From positions 1-5,486 of the forward strand of contig JBHJGU010000022.1 in NCBI GenBank assembly GCA_050331475.1: DNA of 5,486 nucleotides. The letters run 5' to 3'. Source of the stretch: JBHJGU01 sp050331475 (lineage in GTDB: Bacteria; Pseudomonadota; Alphaproteobacteria; Caulobacterales; Maricaulaceae). Below the pieces are notes generated by a model. It was not told the origin of the DNA and did not search any database. It saw only the letters and a program-made list of their open reading frames with translations. Position numbers and translations under genes: made by a program. Shown piece after piece: positions 1 through 5,210 of the stretch; position 1 is the first letter of the stretch, and each line of letters opens with the position of its first letter.

Positions 1-198
1 CAGCGGCCCCATGGTGTCGTCGACCATGGCGGTGAGAAACCCGCCCTGAACCACGCCGCCGGCGTTCAGAAACCGCGGGTCTGCTACGAACGAGGTCTCC
101 AACACCCCCGCTTCCGCGTCGAACGCCTCAAACCGCCCGCCCAAAAGCATAAAGGACGCTGGCGGCGGGAAATCGAACAGAGACAGCGCCTCGCTCAC
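1..198 (-). CDS. PaaI-family hotdog-fold thioesterase, N-terminal part (runs off left edge)
   Basis: This is the first 66 codons of a gene that continues beyond base 1. It begins with GTG at 198-196, overlapping the nuoE stop codon by four bases (GTGA), so translation is probably coupled. The start is supported by GGAGG at 210-206, seven bases upstream. The visible protein begins MSEALSLFDFP. Residues 45-64 carry a conserved Asn (N45), a QGG motif (51-53) and paired aspartates (D60, D61) followed by TMGP. This is the pattern of PaaI-type hotdog thioesterases, where N-x-x-G, [HQ]GG and a catalytic-helix Asp are typical. Family members hydrolyse acyl-CoA thioesters and are usually about 130-150 residues, so roughly half is missing here. 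The substrate cannot be told. Gln in place of the common His of HGG also occurs in relatives. Its place after nuoE suggests co-transcription with complex I genes. Confidence 0.85.
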   Translation of the reverse strand, partial: MSEALSLFDFPPPASFMLLGGRFEAFDAEAGVLETSFVADPRFLNAGGVVQGGFLTAMVDDTMGPL

Positions 199-893
199 GT
201 CTCCGCCTCCGTCTCCGTCTCCGTCCCAGCGCGCGGGGCGTTGGGGATGGCGGTCAACGGCGCCGCGCGCGAGCCGTCATAAAGGCTCGCCTCGGTAAGG
301 CTTGTGGGCTCGCCTTCGGGCGCGGACGCATCGCGGCCGCTTTGCGGACCGGGGCGGACCGGCTCGCCGCCGGCGAGCCGGTCGAGCAACGCTTCAAAGC
401 TTTCCGCCGTGAAGTCCTCGAAATAGGCGTCCGTCTGCGCGTTGGAGATTTGCACCATGGGCGCGTTCACACAGGCGCCCAAACACTCGACCTCCATCCA
501 GGAGAATTTGCCGTCCGCGCTCACGCTTCCTTTCGGCCCGATGCGCTTTTCGCAGACGGCCTTGAGCGCTTCCGCCCCGCGCAGCCAGCACGGCGTGGTG
601 CCGCAAACCTGGATCAAATGTTCCCCGACCGGGCCGAGGTTAAACATGGTGTAGAAGGTGGCCACTTCGTAAACGCGCATATACGCCATGCCCAAAAGAT
701 CGGCGACCGCGCGCATGGCCGGCTCGGGCAGCCAGCCCTCGCACTGCTTCTGCACGATCCACAAAGCCGGGATCACTGCAGACGCTTGCCGGCCTTCGGG
801 ATATTTCGCCATCCAGTCGCGAATGCGCTCCAAGGTGTCGGGCGCGAACTCAAAGCTCTCGGGTTGGGCTTGGGCGAGGCGACGCACGCTCAT
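195..893 (-). CDS. nuoE: NADH-quinone oxidoreductase subunit E (NuoE, 24 kDa [2Fe-2S] protein)
   Basis: NuoE is part of the NADH-oxidising arm of complex I in the cytoplasm and carries the [2Fe-2S] cluster N1a beside the FMN subunit NuoF. The 232-residue protein has the thioredoxin-like ferredoxin domain with the four expected ligands: C97-x4-C102 (CGTTPC) and C137-x3-C141 (CLGAC). Upstream is a helical region with the family sequence VYEVATFYTMFN at about 74-85. The conserved domain ends near residue 175. The remaining 55 or so residues are a low-complexity Pro/Ala/Glu/Thr-rich tail ending in alternating Thr-Glu. E. coli NuoE has about 166 residues; C-terminal extensions are common in alphaproteobacteria. 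The ATG at 893-891 overlaps the nuoD stop (ATGA) and has GGGGAG at 907-902, eight bases upstream. The tail region holds a strong inverted repeat and a hexamer array, listed separately. Confidence 0.97.
   Translation of the reverse strand: MSVRRLAQAQPESFEFAPDTLERIRDWMAKYPEGRQASAVIPALWIVQKQCEGWLPEPAMRAVADLLGMAYMRVYEVATFYTMFNLGPVGEHLIQVCGTTPCWLRGAEALKAVCEKRIGPKGSVSADGKFSWMEVECLGACVNAPMVQISNAQTDAYFEDFTAESFEALLDRLAGGEPVRPGPQSGRDASAPEGEPTSLTEASLYDGSRAAPLTAIPNAPRAGTETETEAET
199..225 (-). repeat. Tandem hexamer array at the nuoE 3' end, doubling as the ribosome binding site of the next gene
   Basis: About four and a half copies of a 6-bp unit (plus strand GTCTCC, one copy GCCTCC) fill these bases. 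In the nuoE frame they encode alternating Thr and Glu up to the stop codon. On the minus strand each unit contains GGAG. The one variant copy gives GGAGG at 210-206, exactly seven bases before the GTG start of the thioesterase. The array therefore serves as nuoE coding sequence and as the translation signal of the following gene. Confidence 0.75.
357..383. repeat. Perfect inverted repeat with 12-bp arms inside nuoE
   Basis: The arms GACCGGCTCGCC (357-368) and GGCGAGCCGGTC (372-383) are exact reverse complements around a three-base spacer. In nuoE mRNA this would form a very stable GC-rich hairpin. It falls at about nuoE residues 171-179, just where the conserved domain ends and the variable tail begins. 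No T-tract follows on either strand, so it is not a standard intrinsic terminator. Confidence 0.8.
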
Positions 894-2068
894 CGGTCGA
901 TCTCCCCGAAAACAATGTCGAGGGACCCCAAAATGGCGGACACATCGGCGAGCATGTGCGCCTTATTCAAGTAATCCATCGCCGCGAGGTGGGGGAAGCC
1001 CGGTGCGCGGATCTTGCAGCGATACGGTTTGTTCGAGCCGTCCGAGATCAGATAGACGCCAAACTCGCCCTTGGGCGCCTCCACCGCGGCGTAAACCTCG
1101 CCCTCAGGCACGTGGAAACCTTCGGTGTAGAGCTTGAAGTGGTGGATGAGCGCCTCCATGGAGCGCTTCATTTCCCCGCGTCGGGGCGGAGCCACCTTGC
1201 CGCCGGTTTCCAGCACCGGACCCTCAGGCATCTTTTCCAAGCACTGCTGGATGATTTTCACGCTCTCGCGCATCTCCGCCACCCGACACAGATAGCGGTC
1301 ATAGCAATCCCCATGCTTGCCCACTGGGATTTGGAAATCGAGTTCGGAATAGACTTCATAGGGCTGCGAGCGGCGCAAATCCCACGCCAGCCCCGAACCG
1401 CGCACCATTACCCCCGAAAAGCCCCACGCCAGCGCGTCTTCCGCCGACACCACGCCAATATCGGCGTTGCGCTGTTTGAAAATGCGGTTGTTGGTGAGAA
1501 GCCCTTCAATGTCGTCAAGCACGGCCGGAAAGCGCTCGCACCACGCGCCAATATCGTCGAGCAGATCCGGCGGCAAATCCTGGTGCACCCCGCCCGGGCG
1601 GAAATAGGCGGCATGCATCCGCCCGCCCGAGGCGCGCTCGTAAAACACCATGAGCTTTTCGCGCTCTTCAAACCCCCAAAGCGGCGGGGTCAACGCGCCC
1701 ACATCCAGCGCCTGAGTGGTGATGTTGAGAAGATGCGATAGAAGCCGGCCAATCTCCGAATAGAGCACGCGAATAAACGACGCTCGGCGAGGAACCTCCA
1801 CGCCGACCAACCGCTCGATCGCCAAGCAAAACGCGTGCTCTTGGTTCATCGGCGCGACGTAATCAAGGCGATCAAAATACGGCATCGCCTGGAGGTAGGT
1901 CTTATGCTCGATGAGCTTTTCCGTGCCCCGGTGCAGCAGACCCACATGGGGGTCCACCCGTTCGACAATCTCCCCCTCTAATTCGAGGACAAGCCGCAAA
2001 ACTCCATGGGCGGCAGGGTGTTGCGGGCCAAAGTTAATCGTTAAATTGCGAGCTTCGACCTCGGCCAT
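890..2068 (-). CDS. nuoD: NADH-quinone oxidoreductase subunit D (NuoD, 49 kDa quinone-site subunit)
   Basis: NuoD is the 49-kDa subunit of the complex I connecting arm. It forms the quinone-reduction cavity together with NuoB. At 392 residues it is the usual length for a NuoD not fused to NuoC. The family signature GPQHPAAHGVLRL is at 14-26. H21 and Y70 (in RLDYVAP) match the His and Tyr that contact the quinone headgroup in structurally known homologues; their 49-residue separation equals that of H38 and Y87 in Thermus Nqo4. Further conserved blocks are HRGTEKL (46-52), NQEHAF (75-80), the GGRMHAAYFRPGG segment (148-160), and the C-terminal IVFGEIDR. The start ATG overlaps the nuoC stop by one base (TAATG), and GGAGA at 2082-2078 lies nine bases upstream. 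No frameshift or missing block is seen. Confidence 0.98.
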   Translation of the reverse strand: MAEVEARNLTINFGPQHPAAHGVLRLVLELEGEIVERVDPHVGLLHRGTEKLIEHKTYLQAMPYFDRLDYVAPMNQEHAFCLAIERLVGVEVPRRASFIRVLYSEIGRLLSHLLNITTQALDVGALTPPLWGFEEREKLMVFYERASGGRMHAAYFRPGGVHQDLPPDLLDDIGAWCERFPAVLDDIEGLLTNNRIFKQRNADIGVVSAEDALAWGFSGVMVRGSGLAWDLRRSQPYEVYSELDFQIPVGKHGDCYDRYLCRVAEMRESVKIIQQCLEKMPEGPVLETGGKVAPPRRGEMKRSMEALIHHFKLYTEGFHVPEGEVYAAVEAPKGEFGVYLISDGSNKPYRCKIRAPGFPHLAAMDYLNKAHMLADVSAILGSLDIVFGEIDR

Positions 2069-2679
2069 TAGCTGGCGTCTCCATCAGCTTTCTCATCACC
2101 GGGCAGGACGGCGGCCGCACCTTCCCAGGGGCTCAGAAAATCGAAATTCCGGAATTCTTGCACAAGCTTGACCGGCTCATAGACCACCGCTTTGCGCGCC
2201 TCGTCATAGCGCAACTCCACATAGCCGGTCAGCGGAAAATCCTTGCGGAACGGATAGCCCTCAAAATCGTAATCCGTCAGCAACCGACGCAAATCCGGGT
2301 GGCCGGCGAACAAGACGGCGTACATGTCAAACGCCTCGCGCTCGAACCAATTGGCCGCTGGAAACACATCCACGATCGACGGCGCAGCTTCGCCCTCGGC
2401 GATTTGAACTTTCACGCGCACCCGTTGGTTCATCGAGAGCGAGAGGAAATGGTAGACAAGGTCGAACCGCTTTTCCCGTCCGGGCCAGTCGACCCCGCAA
2501 ATGTCGATGAGAACTTTGAACTGACACGCCGGATCGTCGCGTAGGAAACAACTCACCCGGCCGATCACGTCACAGCGCGCGTGCACCGTCAGTTCTCCGT
2601 GAGCGATTTCATAGCCGCTCACAGCGTCGTCAAGGTTCGCCTGAATGTGGGCGCCAAGATCCTCAAGCGCTTCGGACAT
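2068..2679 (-). CDS. nuoC: NADH-quinone oxidoreductase subunit C (NuoC, 30 kDa subunit)
   Basis: NuoC is the 30-kDa subunit of the peripheral arm. It has no cofactor and packs against NuoD and NuoB. With the ATG at 2679 it has 203 residues, normal for a separate NuoC. The 30-kDa signature is clear: FEREAFDMYAV (112-122) followed by GHPDLRRLLTDYDFEGYPF (126-144) and RKDFPLTGYVE. The C-terminus after about residue 183 is variable and acidic. Two adjacent start codons exist, GTG at 2682 and ATG at 2679. I chose the ATG because AGAGGG at 2690-2685 leaves five bases to it but only two to the GTG; the choice changes one residue. The gene starts just after the nuoB stop (TAG at 2691-2689) and its TAA stop shares a base with the nuoD start. 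Confidence 0.97.
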   Translation of the reverse strand: MSEALEDLGAHIQANLDDAVSGYEIAHGELTVHARCDVIGRVSCFLRDDPACQFKVLIDICGVDWPGREKRFDLVYHFLSLSMNQRVRVKVQIAEGEAAPSIVDVFPAANWFEREAFDMYAVLFAGHPDLRRLLTDYDFEGYPFRKDFPLTGYVELRYDEARKAVVYEPVKLVQEFRNFDFLSPWEGAAAVLPGDEKADGDAS

Positions 2680-2684
2680 CACGA

Positions 2685-2690
2685 CCCTCT
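2685..2690 (-). promoter_or_regulatory. Ribosome binding site of nuoC
   Basis: On the minus strand AGAGGG directly overlaps the nuoB stop codon. It leaves five bases to the ATG at 2679 and only two to the adjacent GTG at 2682, which favours the ATG as the nuoC start. Confidence 0.65.
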
Positions 2691-3255
2691 AGCGCTCGAT
2701 CGAGCCTTCGCGGCGAATTTTTTTCTGCAATTGCAGAACCCCATAGACCAACGCTTCGGCCGTCGGCGGGCAGCCGGGCACATAGACGTCCACCGGCACA
2801 ATCCGGTCGCAACCGCGCACGACTGCATAGGAATAGTGGTAATAGCCGCCGCCATTGGCGCACGAGCCCATGGAGATCACGTAGCGCGGCTCTGGCATTT
2901 GATCGTAAACCCGACGCAGCGCCGGCGCCATTTTGTTCGTGAGCGTGCCGGCCACGATCATCACATCGGATTGGCGCGGGCTCGCGCGCGGCGCAAAGCC
3001 AAACCGCTCCAGATCATAACGCGGCATCGAGGCTTGCATCATCTCCACCGCGCAGCACGCCAGGCCGAAGGTCATCCACATGAGCGAGCCGGTGCGCGCC
3101 CAAGTGATCAAATCGTCCGCCTTGGCCACCAAAAACCCTTTATCCGCAAGCGCGTCGCCCATCTGGTCGAAAAACGGGTCATGGGTTTTCGGATCATAAC
3201 CCGGCGTCAGCGCGCGGCCGGCGCTTTGGGCGGGAACGCTGATGGTTTCAGTCAT
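2689..3255 (-). CDS. nuoB: NADH-quinone oxidoreductase subunit B (NuoB, PSST, [4Fe-4S] cluster N2)
   Basis: NuoB carries cluster N2, the last iron-sulfur centre, which passes electrons to quinone at the interface with NuoD. The 188-residue protein has all four N2 ligands: the tandem cysteines C67 and C68 (GLACCAVEMM), C132 (GSCANGGG) and C162 (PGCPPTAEAL). Other hallmark segments are GSLMWMTFG (56-64), MPRYDLERFGFAPRASPRQSD (77-97) and AGTLTNKMAPALRRVYDQMP (102-121). The segment around R85 corresponds to the conserved arginine region near N2 in mitochondrial PSST, and the whole core reads as the alphaproteobacterial/mitochondrial type. The first 30 residues are variable. GGGAG at 3267-3263, inside the end of nuoA, sits seven bases before the ATG. 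The gap from nuoA is four bases. Confidence 0.98.
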   Translation of the reverse strand: MTETISVPAQSAGRALTPGYDPKTHDPFFDQMGDALADKGFLVAKADDLITWARTGSLMWMTFGLACCAVEMMQASMPRYDLERFGFAPRASPRQSDVMIVAGTLTNKMAPALRRVYDQMPEPRYVISMGSCANGGGYYHYSYAVVRGCDRIVPVDVYVPGCPPTAEALVYGVLQLQKKIRREGSIER

Positions 3256-3259
3256 CCGC

Positions 3260-3625
3260 TTACTCCCAGTTCAAGGCGCCTTTGCGCCACTCATAAACAA
3301 GCCCGATCGTTAGAACGCCCAGAAACACCATCATGGACCAATAAGCGAAGGGTCCCACCGGCTCTAAGGCGACGACCCAGGGAAACAAAAACGCAACCTC
3401 AAGATCAAAAATTATAAATAGGATGGCGACGAGATAGAAACGAACGTCAAATTTCATCCGCGCATCTTCAAATGGCGGGAAACCGCACTCATAGGCGGCG
3501 GTCTTCGCCACATCCGGCGCTTTGGGCGCAACCACCGCCGCCGCGATCATAAAGCCTAAGCCAAGCGCCAAAGCGATCGCGAAGAAGACAATAATAGCCA
3601 GATATTCCAATAAAAACGCGTTCAT
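3260..3625 (-). CDS. nuoA: NADH-quinone oxidoreductase subunit A (NuoA, ND3-like membrane subunit)
   Basis: NuoA is a small inner-membrane subunit of complex I, homologous to mitochondrial ND3, next to the quinone entry region. The 121-residue protein has three predicted membrane helices at about 9-33, 63-88 and 94-112. Between the first two is the ND3-type loop with YECGFPPF (45-52); C47 corresponds to the loop cysteine known in ND3 to change exposure with enzyme state. The second helix holds the family block FDLEVAFLFPW (73-83) with conserved acidic D74 and E76. The C-terminus YEWRKGALNWE is typical. It is the first gene of the leftward operon. GGAGG at 3641-3637 precedes the ATG by eleven bases, slightly long spacing. 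The promoter should lie between here and about 3840, but I could not place it. Confidence 0.97.
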   Translation of the reverse strand: MNAFLLEYLAIIVFFAIALALGLGFMIAAAVVAPKAPDVAKTAAYECGFPPFEDARMKFDVRFYLVAILFIIFDLEVAFLFPWVVALEPVGPFAYWSMMVFLGVLTIGLVYEWRKGALNWE

Positions 3626-3668
3626 GCCGCGTCCAACCTCCGAAAGCCCACCCCGGGGAACTCAATGT

Positions 3669-3699
3669 GCGTTAAAACGCTAACCGCCGACGTGACGTC
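3669..3699. repeat. Two short inverted repeats in front of nuoA
   Basis: GCGTT-AA-AACGC (3669-3680) and GACGT-G-ACGTC (3689-3699) are adjacent perfect dyads with 5-bp arms, centred about 20 bp apart and 45-75 bases upstream of the nuoA start. They could be regulator sites for the nuo operon. No known consensus was matched, and short dyads are not rare in GC-rich DNA. Confidence 0.3.
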
Positions 3700-3771
3700 T
3701 CGCCGCATCTGGCCTGCCCAGGCCGGCGCACGCTAAGAGCCACGCCGCTTCGGGGCAAGCGATTTCGTCCG

Positions 3772-3796
3772 TTAGGCGGTCACATGTCCGCCCTAA
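3772..3796. repeat. Imperfect inverted repeat in mid-intergenic region
   Basis: TTAGGCGG (3772-3779) is mirrored by CCGCC-C-TAA (3788-3796), with one extra C in the right arm and the spacer TCACATGT between. Another short dyad, GGCCTG-CC-CAGGCC, lies at 3711-3724. They may be protein-binding sites or chance dyads. Confidence 0.3.
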
Positions 3797-3872
3797 AGCC
3801 GCTAGACCGGCGACCGCGAAAGCCGGAGGAGACTGATAACGCTAATTTTATTCCATGTTCTGCTTTAAACGG

Positions 3873-3901
3873 GAAATTTCTCCCAACAGAGTGAAATTTC
3901 T
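3873..3901. repeat. Two palindromic GAAATTTCT boxes spaced 20 bp
   Basis: The 9-mer GAAATTTCT occurs at 3873-3881 and again at 3893-3901. Each contains the perfect 8-bp palindrome GAAATTTC. The start-to-start distance is exactly 20 bp, about two helical turns, so bound dimers would lie on the same face of the DNA. The boxes are about 80-100 bases upstream of the bkdA1 start, in the AT-rich part of the intergenic region. This arrangement suggests a paired operator for a dimeric regulator of the bkd operon. Lrp/AsnC-family BkdR controls bkd in Pseudomonas, but the regulator here is unknown. Confidence 0.45.
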
Positions 3902-3965
3902 TAGACTGAGCGTTGCGCGCGACGGCGCTATCGGGCAAAACCCTCAAAAATCACAAACGCCAATT

Positions 3966-3971
3966 GGGAGG
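3966..3971 (+). promoter_or_regulatory. Ribosome binding site of bkdA1
   Basis: GGGAGG lies seven bases before the ATG at 3979. It decides between that start and an in-frame TTG at 3913, which would add 22 residues, has no ribosome binding site, and reads into sequence unlike the family. Confidence 0.85.
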
Positions 3972-3978
3972 TTTGCGA

Positions 3979-5208
3979 ATGGCCGAATCAAGCCCGCGCG
4001 TTCACGTGCCTGCGCCACAGTTTCGACCCGGCGACAGCCCGGACTTTTCGCACCTGAAGCTCCCGCGCGCGGGGCAAACCTCGAAACCGGCCGCCGACGC
4101 GGCGGCCGCGGACATGCGCGATCTGGCCTACGGTCTGGTGGGCGTGCTGGACCATAACCATCAAGCCGTGGGGGCTTGGGACCCAGGACTGGCGCCGGCG
4201 ACGTTGATCGACGGGCTCAAAACCATGGTGCTGACCCGCGAGTTTGACGATCGCATGTTGAAAATGCAGCGCACGAAGCGGTTGTCGTTTTACATGAAAT
4301 CCTTAGGCGAAGAGGCGGTCGCCGTGGCCGCCGCCATGGCGCTCAAGCCTGACGACATGCTATTCCCCTCCTACCGCCAACAAGGCGCGTTGATCACCCG
4401 CGGTAAGGATTTGGTGGAGATGATGTGTCACTGCATCTCCAACGCCAAAGACAATCTCAAAGGCCGCCAGCTTCCGGTGCATTACACCTCTGCGGAGCAT
4501 AGCTGGTTCACCGTGTCGGGAAATCTATGCACCCAATTTCCGCAAAGCGTGGGTTGGGCCATGGCCAGCGCCATGAAAGGCGAGGATCGGATCGCGGCGA
4601 GCTGGATCGGCGAAGGCTCCTCTGCGGAAGGGGATTTCCACGCCGCCTGCACGCTGGCGTCGGTTTATCGGGCGCCGGTGATCTTGAACGTGGTCAATAA
4701 TCAATGGGCCATTTCCATGTTCCAAGGCCTGTCAGGCGGGGAGGACACCACGTTTGCGTCCAAAGCCATCGGCTATGGTCTGGCGGGCGTCCGGGTGGAC
4801 GGCAATGATTTTCTCGCCGTTTACGCCGCCACCCAATGGGCCGCGAAGCGCGCGCGCAGCGGCGCTGGCGCCACGCTGTTAGAGACCTACACCTATCGGG
4901 CGGAGGCGCACTCAACCTCCGACGACCCCTCGAAATACCGCCCCAAAGACGAATGGAAGTCCTGGCCGCTGGGCGATCCGATCGAGCGGCTTAAGCTGCA
5001 TTTGATCGGCCTGGGCGTTTGGACCGAAGCCGAGCACGAGGACTGGCGCCAAGCCTGCCAAGCCCGCGTGGCGGCGAATTGGAAAGAGGCCTATGGCTAC
5101 GGCACGCTGGAGGAAGGTCCCCATGCGCCAGTCCCCACCATGTTCGAAGACGTGCTTTCCGAACAACCCTGGCATTTGCGCCGCCAGCGCCAAGACTTAG
5201 GGGTCTAA
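3979..5208 (+). CDS. bkdA1: Branched-chain 2-oxoacid dehydrogenase E1 component, alpha subunit
   Basis: This is the thiamine-diphosphate-dependent E1 alpha subunit that decarboxylates the 2-oxoacids of valine, leucine and isoleucine and passes the acyl group to lipoyl-E2. The 409-residue protein matches the length and layout of Pseudomonas BkdA1. It has the N-terminal HVPAPQFRPG segment (8-17) and SFYMKSLGEEA (103-113). TYRQQG-like SYRQQGAL lies at 131-138 (Y132 and R133). The ThDP/Mg motif starts at GEGSSAEGDF (211-220) and ends VVNNQWAIS (238-246). The loop HSTSDDPSKYR is at 311-321, and the C-terminus is HLRRQRQDLGV. The HSTSDD loop and the N-terminal BkdA1 segment separate it from pyruvate dehydrogenase E1 alpha. 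The start at 3979 is fixed by GGGAGG at 3966-3971, seven bases upstream. E1 beta follows after two bases. Confidence 0.95.
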   Translation: MAESSPRVHVPAPQFRPGDSPDFSHLKLPRAGQTSKPAADAAAADMRDLAYGLVGVLDHNHQAVGAWDPGLAPATLIDGLKTMVLTREFDDRMLKMQRTKRLSFYMKSLGEEAVAVAAAMALKPDDMLFPSYRQQGALITRGKDLVEMMCHCISNAKDNLKGRQLPVHYTSAEHSWFTVSGNLCTQFPQSVGWAMASAMKGEDRIAASWIGEGSSAEGDFHAACTLASVYRAPVILNVVNNQWAISMFQGLSGGEDTTFASKAIGYGLAGVRVDGNDFLAVYAATQWAAKRARSGAGATLLETYTYRAEAHSTSDDPSKYRPKDEWKSWPLGDPIERLKLHLIGLGVWTEAEHEDWRQACQARVAANWKEAYGYGTLEEGPHAPVPTMFEDVLSEQPWHLRRQRQDLGV

Positions 5209-5210
5209 CC

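Larger units (their letters stand above)
3626..3978. promoter_or_regulatory. Divergent intergenic region between nuoA and bkdA1
   Basis: These 353 bases separate the divergent start codons of nuoA and bkdA1, so they must hold the 5' control signals of both operons unless transcription enters from further away. I see no convincing gene, tRNA or small RNA in them. The part up to about 3830 is GC-rich and has several short dyads. The part from about 3836 to 3905 is clearly AT-richer than anything nearby, as expected for a promoter or regulator-binding zone. I could not assign a -35/-10 pair with any confidence on either strand. Confidence 0.6.

Noticed and set aside
357..383. The nuoE hairpin as an intrinsic terminator
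   Set aside because: No T-tract follows on either strand, and the stem lies within nuoE coding sequence ahead of an overlapping, apparently co-translated gene.
342..974. Long plus-strand open frame opposite nuoE and nuoD (210 codons)
   Set aside because: It lies antisense to two clearly conserved genes, has no family resemblance and is a by-product of GC-rich codon use. The same applies to the plus-strand frames at 688-1137, 956-1741, 2158-2544 and 2581-3417.
3711..3810. Possible tRNA or small RNA in the GC-rich intergenic segment
   Set aside because: Short pairings such as GGCCT/AGGCC exist, but there is no T-loop GGTTCGA-like sequence, no acceptor stem closing a tRNA-sized segment, and no terminator T-run.
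3784..3894. 36-codon plus-strand frame starting at ATG 3784 in the intergenic region
   Set aside because: Only a weak AGGCGG lies four bases upstream, the product has no recognisable features, and it crosses the AT-rich presumed control region.
3913..3978. Upstream TTG start extending bkdA1 by 22 residues
   Set aside because: There is no ribosome binding site at the TTG and the added residues do not look like the family N-terminus. The ATG at 3979 has GGGAGG at ideal spacing and gives the usual length.
3855..4157. 100-codon frame starting ATG 3855, overlapping the start of bkdA1
   Set aside because: It has no ribosome binding site and mostly overlaps the well-supported E1 alpha gene in another frame.
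3979..5208. E1 alpha as a pyruvate dehydrogenase subunit
   Set aside because: The BkdA1-like N-terminal segment, 409-residue length, HSTSDDPSKYR loop and HLRRQRQDLGV ending fit the branched-chain enzyme instead.
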